In this document: positions 9,603 to 18,071 of the stretch, one piece after another | Layout: every line of letters begins with the position of its first letter | How positions within the stretch are numbered: the first letter of the stretch is position 1 | DNA from: Diplonema japonicum | Lineage: Eukaryota > Euglenozoa > Diplonemea > Diplonemida > Diplonemidae | Length of the DNA: 64,000 nt | NCBI GenBank assembly: GCA_964019335.1 | Contig: OZ025683.1 | Span: forward strand, 186,001 to 250,000 | Reading direction: 5' to 3' | Notes under the pieces: model-generated | Databases searched by the model: none | Seen by the model: only the letters and a program-made list of their open reading frames with translations | Told to the model about the DNA's origin: nothing | Program-made: the position numbers and the translations under genes

Positions 9603-9641
9603 AGGCGATCCTGTCACATACTGCAGGTTCCCTTCAAAGAC
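9603..9641 (+). ncRNA. Dispersed hairpin element, copy c
   Basis: AGGCGATCCTGTCACATACTG then CAGGTTCCC, ending at a T/C run. It is the most divergent copy (extra A, shorter loop, TTCCC for TACCC), yet the CCTG/CAGG stem persists. Confidence 0.35.
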
Positions 9642-10668
9642 ATCTTTTTTTTTCCTTCTTCTTCTTCTTTTTCTTTTTGTTTTTTCAAGCAGCCCTATGA
9701 GGATGCCTTTGCCTTGTGCCACCTTGACGTAAAAGATCAAGTTTATTTTTTTTTCTCCTTCTTCCCCTTTTCTTGTATTGATCTCGCGTTTCACACCGAA
9801 TCAGGTGCACAGGAGAACTTTAAACAAAAGCTTCTTCCCCCTTTTTATTCTTGTTAACTGTAAGATCACTTCACCCTTACACGTTATTTTTTCTGGAGCT
9901 TTTTTTAAATTTTCACAGAAGTAGGGGGAAGCTGTTAGGTCGACAGAGGATGCAAGGTTACAGAGTCTTTTGTCTATTGGAAAAAAAAAAAAAAACAGGT
10001 TTTCCCCAGAATGAACGAACGAAAAAAAGGAGAAAAAAAAGGGGGGAACCGTGCCAGACCGCAACTGTACACGGTAAACAACAACAAAAAAAAAAAGAAA
10101 TACCCCGGTAACCTGCAACTCTTATGCAACCACAAACCTTTTTTTTTTTTTTGTTTGCCCACCCCTAAGACTGTAACCTCAAACTCTTTTTTATGTCCTA
10201 TGAGATTTCTCATTCTACCGGATAAGCACATTGAGAAGTGATTGAGTGACTGAATTCCAGTACTTGAGTAATGGGAATTCTTGCAGTTGCTCGCTCATGT
10301 ACACGGGAGTGGGAACAAAGTTACATGGGGGGGGTGTTCGGGGGGGGGGGGGGGGGGGAAGAAGAAGAAAAAAAAAACGAGGTAAAAAAAAATCCGTAAG
10401 TTTCTTTTATCTTTTCTTTTTTTCTTTTTCCTTGAAAAAAAAAGAGAGAAAAAAAAAAGCAAGTGACTTGCTTTTTCCTCCAAAAAAAAAGGGGGGGTGG
10501 TGCGTAAGAAACGCTTCTTCAACAACGCGAAGGAGGGAAATTTAGTTTTTTTTTTTCGAAAAAAAAAGGGAAAAAAAAAGTACATGAGCACAATAAGAAG
10601 AGAAAAAGAAAGAAGAAAGAATATGCCTCGTTCCGTTCCTTTATGATTTCCGTTATATTTTTTTTGAG
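9642..10668. other. Gene-poor homopolymer region
   Basis: No gene supported. Pyrimidine runs follow the hairpin element, then A, T and G runs (G run ~10340-10358). A small balanced patch near 10240-10330 has no useful open frame. Confidence 0.5.
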
Positions 10669-10952
10669 GTGGTGGGGATAACATGTAAATATAAGAAGTA
10701 CATCAGATGTGTTGTTCGCTGTTGACCTCCTCGTCGGTCATCACCGGTAGCGCCCGAGTGGAAGAACGTAACGCAGATGCTCAGGGTGACGAACAGGCAG
10801 CAAACTGCACGAGCGCAGAATCTTGGTTACCCGGGACGCCCCGGCTGGGGTTGAGCTGTACACCGCACGCATTAAGGACACGACGCGGAACGCAGAAGAA
10901 GCTACTGCTCGGCCGAGGAGCGCCCCCTGTAATCAAGTAGGTAGTTCGTGCT
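10669..10952 (+). repeat. ~280-bp duplicated RNA-like element, copy 2
   Basis: Second copy of the element at 5891-6172. Similarity starts at GTGGTGGGGATAACATG and runs through CGCCCCCTGTAATCAAGTAG. The copies differ mainly in the A-rich first 35 nt and in a 2-nt insertion that shifts the reading frame. The sequence between flanks is conserved far better than any neutral intergenic DNA here, so either the duplication is recent or the unit is under selection as RNA. Confidence 0.55.
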
Positions 10953-11356
10953 TCATTGCACGCTTAACGCCACCTAGTGTTACAATCAAAGCCCCATTTT
11001 TATTTTTTATTTTTTTTCCCTTATCCACTCCCCTCACTCTCCAGCACAATTTCCTTTTTTTTTTTTCACCTTTCCCACCACGCTACCACCAGCATCCCCT
11101 CTTTTTTTCTTTTTTTTTCCCCCTGACATCTCACCCAACTTTTTTTTTTCCCTCTTGATGCATACATTAAAAAAAATAACTTATGTATGGTGCCAAGAGG
11201 GGGGAGGGAAAGGGAAAGAAGAAAAAAAGAAAAGAAAAACAAACCGAAAGAACGGAAGGAAACCCCACGCACCTCCCCTGGCCACCCTCCATTTTTTTTT
11301 TTTTTTTTTTTTTTGTGGATTTGTTCAATTTTTACTCAAAATAAGGGGGAGGAGGA
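10953..11356. other. Intergenic, homopolymer-rich
   Basis: T/C-rich DNA followed by A/G-rich DNA and a T run (11293-11315). No gene seen. Confidence 0.55.
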
Positions 11357-12352
11357 ATGGGAAAAGCTAAAGGAGGAAGCACCTCGAAAAATACAACACA
11401 AAAACCCAATGGTGCAGGTGACGGTTTCAACTGGCCGCTGACCCGTCATGATGTGCAAAAAATAGGCGAAATGTTCAAAAAAAAAGAGCTCCTGGAGAAA
11501 CAGACATCCGAGAAAATCCTCCGCGCCGCAACAGAACTACTGAAAAAACTCCCTACAGTGGTGGACCTAAAGATAACAGAGAAAAAAACAGTGACGGTGG
11601 TAGGAGACACACACGGACAGGTCCACGACGTCCTAACGATATTTGAACAACAAGGTCTTCCGACAAAAGACAGATCATACCTCTTCAACGGTGACTATGT
11701 GGATCGAGGAGACCAAGGCTGTGAAGTCGTTCTCCTCCTATGCAGCTGGATGCTGACTGACCCTTCTTCTTTAACAATGCTTCGTGGAAACCATGAAGAT
11801 CGGTCCATCACAGGGATGTACGGATTTTACGAAGAAGCAAAGAAAAAATATGGTGTACCCATGTATGAGCTGTATATGGGGCTGTTTTCGGTGCTGCCTT
11901 ACGCTGCTGTTTTGCAATCTAAGATTTTGGTCCTCCACGGAGGTTTGTTTAGATCGCCTTCTGACCCGTCTTGCTTGGCACCATTCTCCGATTTGCGCAA
12001 TATCCCGGCTTCCAGTCGTGGGCTTGATATTATTCCTGATACTGGTATAGTGACAGATGTGTTATGGTCGGACCCTGTCGATGTTGAGCTTTGTGACAAC
12101 ACCCGACGTGGATCTGGTTGTTTTTTCCCCGATGAGCTTGCGTGTGAGTGGTTGGACGCGGAGGGGTTTCTGATGCTGGTTCGGTCGCATGAAGGGCCTG
12201 ATCTGCAGGATCTTTCAAACGGGTACTCCGCCAGAGCAGACGGCAGGGTGGTGACGGTGTTCTCTGCGACCAACTATTGCGGGACACACGGGAACAAAGG
12301 CGCCGTGGCTGTGTTCGGTAAGGATTTGCATCCGAAATTTGTTTCGTTTTGA
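11357..12352 (+). CDS. PPP-family serine/threonine protein phosphatase
   Basis: 331 aa, single exon. It removes phosphate from Ser/Thr using a binuclear metal centre. The signature motifs are in order: GDTHGQ (83-88, usual GDIHGQ), GDYVDRG (112-118), RGNHE (144-148), a late LHGG histidine and SATNYCG near the C terminus (usual SAPNYC). These supply the metal ligands and the catalytic Asp-His pair. The catalytic core is complete; the extra ~75 N-terminal residues are charged and contain no TPR. The overall look is closest to the PP5/PPEF-like branch of protist PPPs rather than PP1 or PP2A. It is probably soluble. The start lies after a G-rich segment and has no A tract. Confidence 0.9.
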   Translation: MGKAKGGSTSKNTTQKPNGAGDGFNWPLTRHDVQKIGEMFKKKELLEKQTSEKILRAATELLKKLPTVVDLKITEKKTVTVVGDTHGQVHDVLTIFEQQGLPTKDRSYLFNGDYVDRGDQGCEVVLLLCSWMLTDPSSLTMLRGNHEDRSITGMYGFYEEAKKKYGVPMYELYMGLFSVLPYAAVLQSKILVLHGGLFRSPSDPSCLAPFSDLRNIPASSRGLDIIPDTGIVTDVLWSDPVDVELCDNTRRGSGCFFPDELACEWLDAEGFLMLVRSHEGPDLQDLSNGYSARADGRVVTVFSATNYCGTHGNKGAVAVFGKDLHPKFVSF

Positions 12353-12397
12353 AAAAAAAATTCCCCTTTCTATTTTTTTTTTTTTTTTTTTTTTTTC

Positions 12398-12434
12398 AGG
12401 CGTCTTGCCACATACCGCAGGTACCCTTAAATGT

Positions 12435-12436
<2 letters not shown>
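12398..12436 (+). ncRNA. Dispersed hairpin element, copy d
   Basis: Embedded between two T runs just after the phosphatase gene. The stem is CTTGC/GCAGG: the C>T change is tolerated as a G-U pair. The loop CACATACC is one base shorter than in copies a and b. Confidence 0.4.
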
Positions 12437-12469
<33 letters not shown>

Positions 12470-12655
12470 AATCTGGATCTTTCCATCCCAGAATACAAAA
12501 TTTGGCTAAACTGCACCTCATGCGCAGGTCTTGACATCATTGTCAACCGGTGTAGGACTGTGCGGACCCCTGGCAAGTGGTTGTCTGTTGACGACAGTGT
12601 TATCCCGACAACAATAAAAGTCATCAACAACGAAAATGGGGGGTACCGTAGATAG
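12470..12655 (+). other. Protein-like reading frame without a start
   Basis: Between the hairpin element and the FHA gene, a frame of about 60 codons (around YKIWLNCTSCAGLDIIVNRC to TAG at 12655) has balanced, protein-like composition but no ATG of its own. It could be an isolated exon, a gene remnant or chance. No family recognised. Confidence 0.25.
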
Positions 12656-12711
12656 GCTCGGGCCTTTAGGGGATAAAAAAAAAGGGGGACGGAGAAAAAA
12701 AAAAAAAAAAG

Positions 12712-13934
12712 ATGACGGAAGCGTACCGAACAATCCCCCAGGAGAAAGTTGAAAAACAAGAGGAATTTTTCGTGTGTCCAGAGTGGGCCGGGCACCCTTC
12801 GAAGGGCACCCACCTCGAGGTGAGGAAAGCCGGGAAGGTCGTCGATGTGATTCTGATAGACAAAATGCCGTATTACCTGGCAGGAAGGCTTCAAGCAGTG
12901 GTCGACATTCCCTTGGAACACAAAAGCACAAGCAGGGCGCACTGTGTGTTCGTGCACCACCGGAAGGGAAGCGTGTATTTGATAGATTTGGCAAGCGGTC
13001 ACGGGGTGTTCGTCAACGATAAAAAAATACCTTCCAAAAAAACGGTGAAAATCAGCGAAGATGACGAAGTCCGGGTGGGCGCCTCTACAAGGGTGCTGAA
13101 ACTGTCTCGAAAACCACCGCAAAATCTGGAAAACGCGAAAATTCTAGAGGACAACCGAGGCGACCCTCCAGCAAAACGAGGTATAAAATTTATATAAAAA
13201 AAAAAAAAAAAATTCCCCCCAATACAGCGAAACTCGAGACCGTACATATTTATCACATCTTGCTGAAGCATAGGGAGAGCAGGAACCCGAAGAGCTTCAG
13301 AGACCCTGTGAACCCGGTGAAACGGTCAAAGGGAGACGCGATTGAGAGATTAATGGAGTTGAAGGAGGTGATTGCAAGGGTATGTTATAATCAGATTTGA
13401 AAAAAAAAATAAATAAATAAAATAAAAATAGAATGAGAACCCTTTCGATGAGCTAAAGCGTTACGCCAAGAAATATTCAGACTGTTCCAGTGCAAAGGCT
13501 GGGGGTGATATAGGTCATATCTCAAAGGGAAAAATGCTGAAGGTATGGGGGGGGAAAAAAAAAGAATAGCTATTTACTGCCAACAAGTAATGACTTTACC
13601 GTTACCTCGAGTCCTCGATTGTAAAATGCGGAACCGAGAGGTAACGGTAAAGCATTACTTGGCGGTAGGTAAGTGGTTTTATTACTACAAGGGGGCAAAA
13701 GAGGTGACAAGTCTACCTTGAAACTGAGCCGGAAAATAGGCTATTAGTACACCGTGAAGTAAATAATTTCAGAAAGAGTGAAATAATATAATAAAGAAAA
13801 TAATAATAATAATAATAAATAAATCCCCGCAGGAAGTAGAGGAAGCAGCATTCCGGCTCAAACAGGGTACGATTTCCAACCCAGTCTGCAGCGACTCGGG
13901 GGTTCATATTTTGTATAGGGTCCCCAAGGAATGA
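12712..13934 (+). CDS. FHA-domain parvulin peptidyl-prolyl isomerase (Par42/Par45-like)
   Basis: Four exons: 12712-13180, 13228-13379, 13432-13542 and 13833-13934; 277 aa. An N-terminal forkhead-associated (FHA) phosphothreonine-binding domain occupies residues ~30-130 (GRLQAVVD, STSRAH, GHGVFVNDKKI). The C terminus, which appears only after splicing, is a Pin1-type parvulin domain (HIYHILLKHRESRNP, FDELKRYAKKYSDCSSAKAGGDIG, SDSGVHILYR) that isomerises pSer/pThr-Pro bonds. The catalytic histidines, Cys-like site (SDCSSA) and basic phosphate-binding residues (KHRESR) are all present. This FHA+parvulin architecture is known from trypanosome Par42/Par45. Intron 3 (13543-13832, 290 nt) is far longer than the others and holds a palindromic insertion. 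Confidence 0.9.
13573..13672. repeat. Intronic inverted repeat (MITE-like)
   Basis: The left arm 13573-13609 (TTTACTGCCAACAAGTAATG...) and right arm 13635-13672 (...GCATTACTTGGCGGTAGGTAA) are complementary over ~36 bp with few mismatches around a 25-bp loop. It lies wholly inside intron 3 of the FHA-parvulin gene. Confidence 0.6.
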
Positions 13935-14046
13935 GGATGGGAGGGGAAAAAAAAAAGTCATTCACTTTTTTTTTCTCTTTTTTTTTTTCTTCTTCCAACA
14001 TATATACAAAGGAGAGGGGAGAAGGAGGGGGGGAAAAAAAAAAGAA

Positions 14047-14786
14047 ATGTATGCGGGGCGACCATTTTTGTCCCGACGGCTTGCCACTACGTATGAAAAG
14101 TACTTGGAGTTATGGGAAAGGAAACTCGAACCAGAGAAGGTGAGCAAAGAGCTTCATGCTGCAACGGAGGAAATGAAGACGAGAAAGGCAGAAATCGAAT
14201 GGACCGGCGACTGGACAGGACTGAAGAAATGGCAAGAAAAAGTACGCGACCTCGAAAAACAACAGAAGAAAACCGACGCTTCTGCACGCGAAGCGAAAAA
14301 AATACTCGAAAACCTGGAACAGAAAAACCAACTTCTATATTCCGAGGTAAAGGACGGATGGGAGAGGAGAACCATGAGTAGTGTTGCGCCCTCGGAACCA
14401 GCTGAGATGACACAGGAGGCTGCCAACCAGCTGATGCTGGACCATTTTATATTCTCAAAGCAGCACGAATCACGGTTGATAAAACCTCAATTTTCATTAC
14501 TAGAAAAGGTAGATGTTGGGAACGGTGACTGGGTGGTATGGACAGAGGGGGGGGGAAATAAAATAAAATTCTCCAGACATACAACCCATCTGGACATGGA
14601 CATCATTTGCGCCCCGTAGCTGGCGCCGACGAGCTCAGACGCTTGATGCGACCGCATGTCTACTCCAAGGCCAGAACGGAGAACCCGAACGCTTCTGAAA
14701 AAGAGCTTCTTAAAATAACAGCCGTCCTCATAGAGGAACGCGTTGAGAGCTTCGAAAGCAGAGACGACGGATATAACTTTTACTAG
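14047..14786 (+). CDS. Coiled-coil protein of unknown function
   Basis: Two exons, 14047-14535 and 14577-14786, around a 41-nt intron (GTATGG...CTCCAG); 232 aa. Residues ~20-110 are a strongly charged predicted helix or coiled coil (KKWQEKVRDLEKQQKK). The rest is mixed, and the second exon reads TYNPSGHGHHLRPVAGADEL and then a helical tail ending in NFY. The N terminus (MYAGRPFLSRRLATTY) is basic with hydroxylated residues and could be a mitochondrial targeting peptide, which would fit a mitochondrial structural protein. No family recognised. The A tract just before the ATG supports this start. Confidence 0.7.
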
Positions 14787-14953
14787 ATTTTTTTTTTTTT
14801 TTTTTTGCTATAATTACCACAAGTCGATATTAGATTGCTCTTTTTTTTTTTTTTTTTTTTTTTCTTCCTCCCCACACTACTAGATTTTTTTTTTTTTTTT
14901 TTTTTATATTTTAAATTTCCAACTCCACCGTTCACATTTTTCAGGAAGATGCG

Positions 14954-15519
14954 ATGTCCTCCCCATTGACTGAAATCATCCGCCGCCTAGCCGAGGCTTG
15001 TTCTGGAGGGGATCCTGACAGGCAACGCGATGTACTTCTACGATTGCGGCAGATGTGCAAGGCAGAGCTCGAGAGGGGAGGTGGTGAACCTCCTCTAGAG
15101 GTGGTAGTTGTTGCACCAGCAGTCCCAAGCGTGAATGGGACATACGTGCTGGTTGGGGGTGCAGACCGTACACCGGATGAACTGCAATGGGTGTGCAAGG
15201 CGACAAACCAAGTTCTATGTTCGTCATTTGGCAAGTGGGTGGTCAGCGATCTCTTCCAGTCATCCCGCCCCCACCATGGCCGCTTCCCTCACCAGGTAGA
15301 CTCATGGCTGGTGTCGAATGGGTATGGGTTGGTCCCTTCACCTTCGTCTCATGTTGCAGCGTGCTTGGAAGCTTCGAAACCTCAAGCGGAGATGGGCACA
15401 GGAATGGAGCTAAACAGCCCTGCTCCACACAGCACACTGGAAGATCTGCTACGGGCTGAACGTTTGAAGAACGCCAACCTGGAAGCCTCCTTGCGGCAAT
15501 ATCAACAGAAGGAGGTTTG

Positions 15520-15567
<48 letters not shown>

Positions 15568-15687
15568 CAGGCAATGGCCAAAGACACCGCCACTGCCGCC
15601 GTAGCAGCTCAGGCTGTAGCGGAACAGGCTGCGATATGGGCTTTAGATAAATTGCATCTAGCCGGAGTTGACCACCACCGGTACTGA
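14954..15687 (+). CDS. Small protein with helical ends, unknown function
   Basis: Two exons, 14954-15514 and 15571-15687; 225 aa. The intron is almost pure A (donor GTTTGA, acceptor AAGCAG). The N-terminal ~45 residues are helical, and a central beta-rich module follows (VNGTYVLVGG, then LQWVCKA and SSFGKWVV). This layout of 'NGTY..L' and 'W.V' strands resembles small modules repeated in kinetoplastid hypothetical proteins. The C terminus is a predicted coiled coil (LEDLLRAERLKNANLEASLR) continued by the Ala-rich second exon. A pyrimidine tract and AG (14944) lie 10 nt before the start. Confidence 0.65.
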
Positions 15688-15871
15688 AAGGAAGGGGAAA
15701 GGGAAGGGGAGGGGGGGGGGGCGTGTATTCTTTTTTTTCCCCTTCTCCTTCTTCTTTCCCCCTCCCCTCTTTTTTTGTACATTGTATTTTTTTTTTTTCT
15801 TCTTTCCCCACCGGAAGTTTTACAAAAAAAAAAACCCCCCTAAGGGAAAAGGGAAAGAAAATAAAAAAAAA

Positions 15872-17317
15872 ATGCCCAAAAGAATTGGGAGATACGAGCT
15901 GGGGAAAACCCTCGGCTCGGGGACCTTCTCAAAAGTGAAATACGGGACCGATACAGAATCGGGGGAGGCGTTTGCTGTAAAGGTATGCAACATTGCAAAT
16001 AAATAAATAAATAAATAAAAAATATCCCTTCCCACAGATTATAGATAAATCGCAGCTAGCAAAGGAGCACATGGAGGAACAGCTAAAAAGGGAGATCGCG
16101 GTGATGAAACTTCTAAAACACGACCACATCGTTCAGCTGAAGGAAGTTTTACAGACGCAAAAACATATCTACCTCATTCTCGAACTGATCACCGGCGGCG
16201 AGCTTTTCGACAGAATCGTCACCGCCAAAAAATTCGACGAACCAACCGCCCGCCGCTATTTCCAACAACTGATATTGGGAATATATTACTGCCACCAGCA
16301 AGGCATAGCACACAGGGATTTAAAACCGGAAAACCTTCTTTTGGACGGGAATGACAATCTGAAAATCTCCGACTTCGGTTTGTCAAACCTGCAACGAGGC
16401 GGAGCAGGAGGCGGTGGAACCCTTCTTCAAACTGTCTGCGGTACCCCCAATTACGTCGCACCAGAAGTTCTTAAAGAGAAAGGCTACAACGGTATCACAG
16501 CTGATATATGGTCCTGCGGTGTAATCCTCTTCGTGATGCTAGCAGGGTACCTCCCCTTCGACGACCCCAACATGAATGCCTTGTTCAACAAGATTGAACG
16601 AGGTGACTACAGAATGGCAAGGGGCTTCACGGACCCTGTCAAGGATATAATATCTCGAATGCTTGTAATCGAACCTGAGAAGCGAGCTACTCTTGATGAT
16701 CTCATTGCACACCCTTGGTTTGCCGAGGGTTTCGATACCACGCTGCTCACCAGAGCGAAGGCCACCAAGGTGACCGTTTCCTCTAAACAAGTTGACGGGG
16801 CGGTTCGAGAGGTAACTGAACAGGCCGCTTCTTCCACACAGTCCACGACGCAGCAGGGTGGGCTGGATGCGTTTGATTTAATTAGCCGGCTCACATCCGG
16901 GAACCTCAACCCTTTGGTGATGTCCTCGTCCAGCATCACCAAAAAAACAACTCGTTTCGTTCTGGAACTCGGTCCCCAAGAAAGCTTGAAATCCTTAATG
17001 GAAACCCTCACCAAGCTGAAAGGAAACCCGAAAAACAAAGACGGCTCCCTCGAGATCAAAGGCTTTACAAACGCAACTAAAGGGCTTATGACATACATAG
17101 TTGTCTCGCTCCCGACGTGTGCGCCAGCGTTGACCATTGTTGAGGTGTGTGGGGGGATTTTTTTTTTTTTTTTTTTTTTTTTTATATACGAAATATAATT
17201 TTGTAGATTCGCCGGGGTCGGGGCGACACTCTTGACTTCCATGATTTCTACCGCCAAGTTCAGCAAGATCTCGGCACTGCCTTGATTAGCAAATCGGAAG
17301 AACGGGGTTTAAAATAA
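15872..17317 (+). CDS. CIPK/SnRK3-like serine/threonine kinase
   Basis: Three exons, 15872-15982, 16038-17144 and 17207-17317; 442 aa. A complete CAMK-group kinase domain: glycine loop GSGTFSKVKYG, catalytic lysine in FAVK (K37, last codon of exon 1), HRDLKPEN (129-136), DFG (149-151), a T-loop with TVCGTPNYVAPE and the LPFDD signature. After the kinase domain, DAFDLISRL (about 314-322) matches the NAF/FISL motif that binds calcineurin-B-like calcium sensors in plant CIPKs, and the last ~100 residues look like the PPI/KA1-type C-terminal fold. So it is probably calcium-regulated through a CBL-like partner, which is not in this window. AMPK-like SNF1 kinases are the alternative, but the NAF motif favours CIPK. 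Confidence 0.88.
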
Positions 17318-18071
17318 AAGGGATGAGCGGACTCGACCGGGGGAAAGCTTTTATTTTCCTCCAATTATTTTTTAACTAAGGGAGAAAATGATGGGGGGGG
17401 GGAGGGGATGGGGGGACGCCGCCCTGGTTGCAGGGTGTGGAGAACTCGGGGGGGGGGAGGGGGGATGTTTCAAGGATTTGCAATATTTCCTTTCGTTCTT
17501 GTATCCGATCGGAAATACATACCTCTCTTTTTTTCCCTCCTTGATTTCTGTCCCCCCTTGGGATTACCACATGTATAAGATTACACTTCATTTTTTTTTT
17601 CCGTGATAAATTGACCGGAAGGAAATACAACTGCCTGCTTACCGCCAAAAAAAAAAAAGAGCTGGCAAAAATGACTCATTATCTGTTGGTGGATAAATAG
17701 CTTTTTCTTTTAATAGTCTTTCTTCTTTCTCCCCCCCCCCCCCCTTCTTTGTTACATAAAAATAAAAAGAGAACACATACACGCGTAAAGGAGAATGGGG
17801 TGGTTCTTTTTCTGTTCTTTCCTTTTTTTTTTGTTCGAAAATTTGTCCTAATTCTTGTCTTTTTTTTTAAAAAAAATGGGAGGGAAGGGGAAAGAAAAAA
17901 TGAGAGAACGCGGGAAAAAAAAATTTTTTTTTCTTGCTTCTTTCTTCTTTCTTTCATTTCTACAAACTCCCTCCATTTAAAAAAATCTCACAGGAGGGAG
18001 TACACACAAGAAAGGAAGGAGGGGGAGGTTTTTTTTTTTTCTCCCCCCTCCTTTCCCTTTCAAAGTCCCTC
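17318..18071. other. Intergenic, homopolymer-rich
   Basis: No gene seen. G-rich stretch (17391-17465), T and A runs, then a pyrimidine tract (18030-18060) before the next start. Confidence 0.55.

Noticed and set aside
13573-13672. The intronic palindrome as a tRNA or ncRNA gene
   Set aside because: The arms are a simple long hairpin without tRNA boxes, and the flanking exons need the whole stretch removed.
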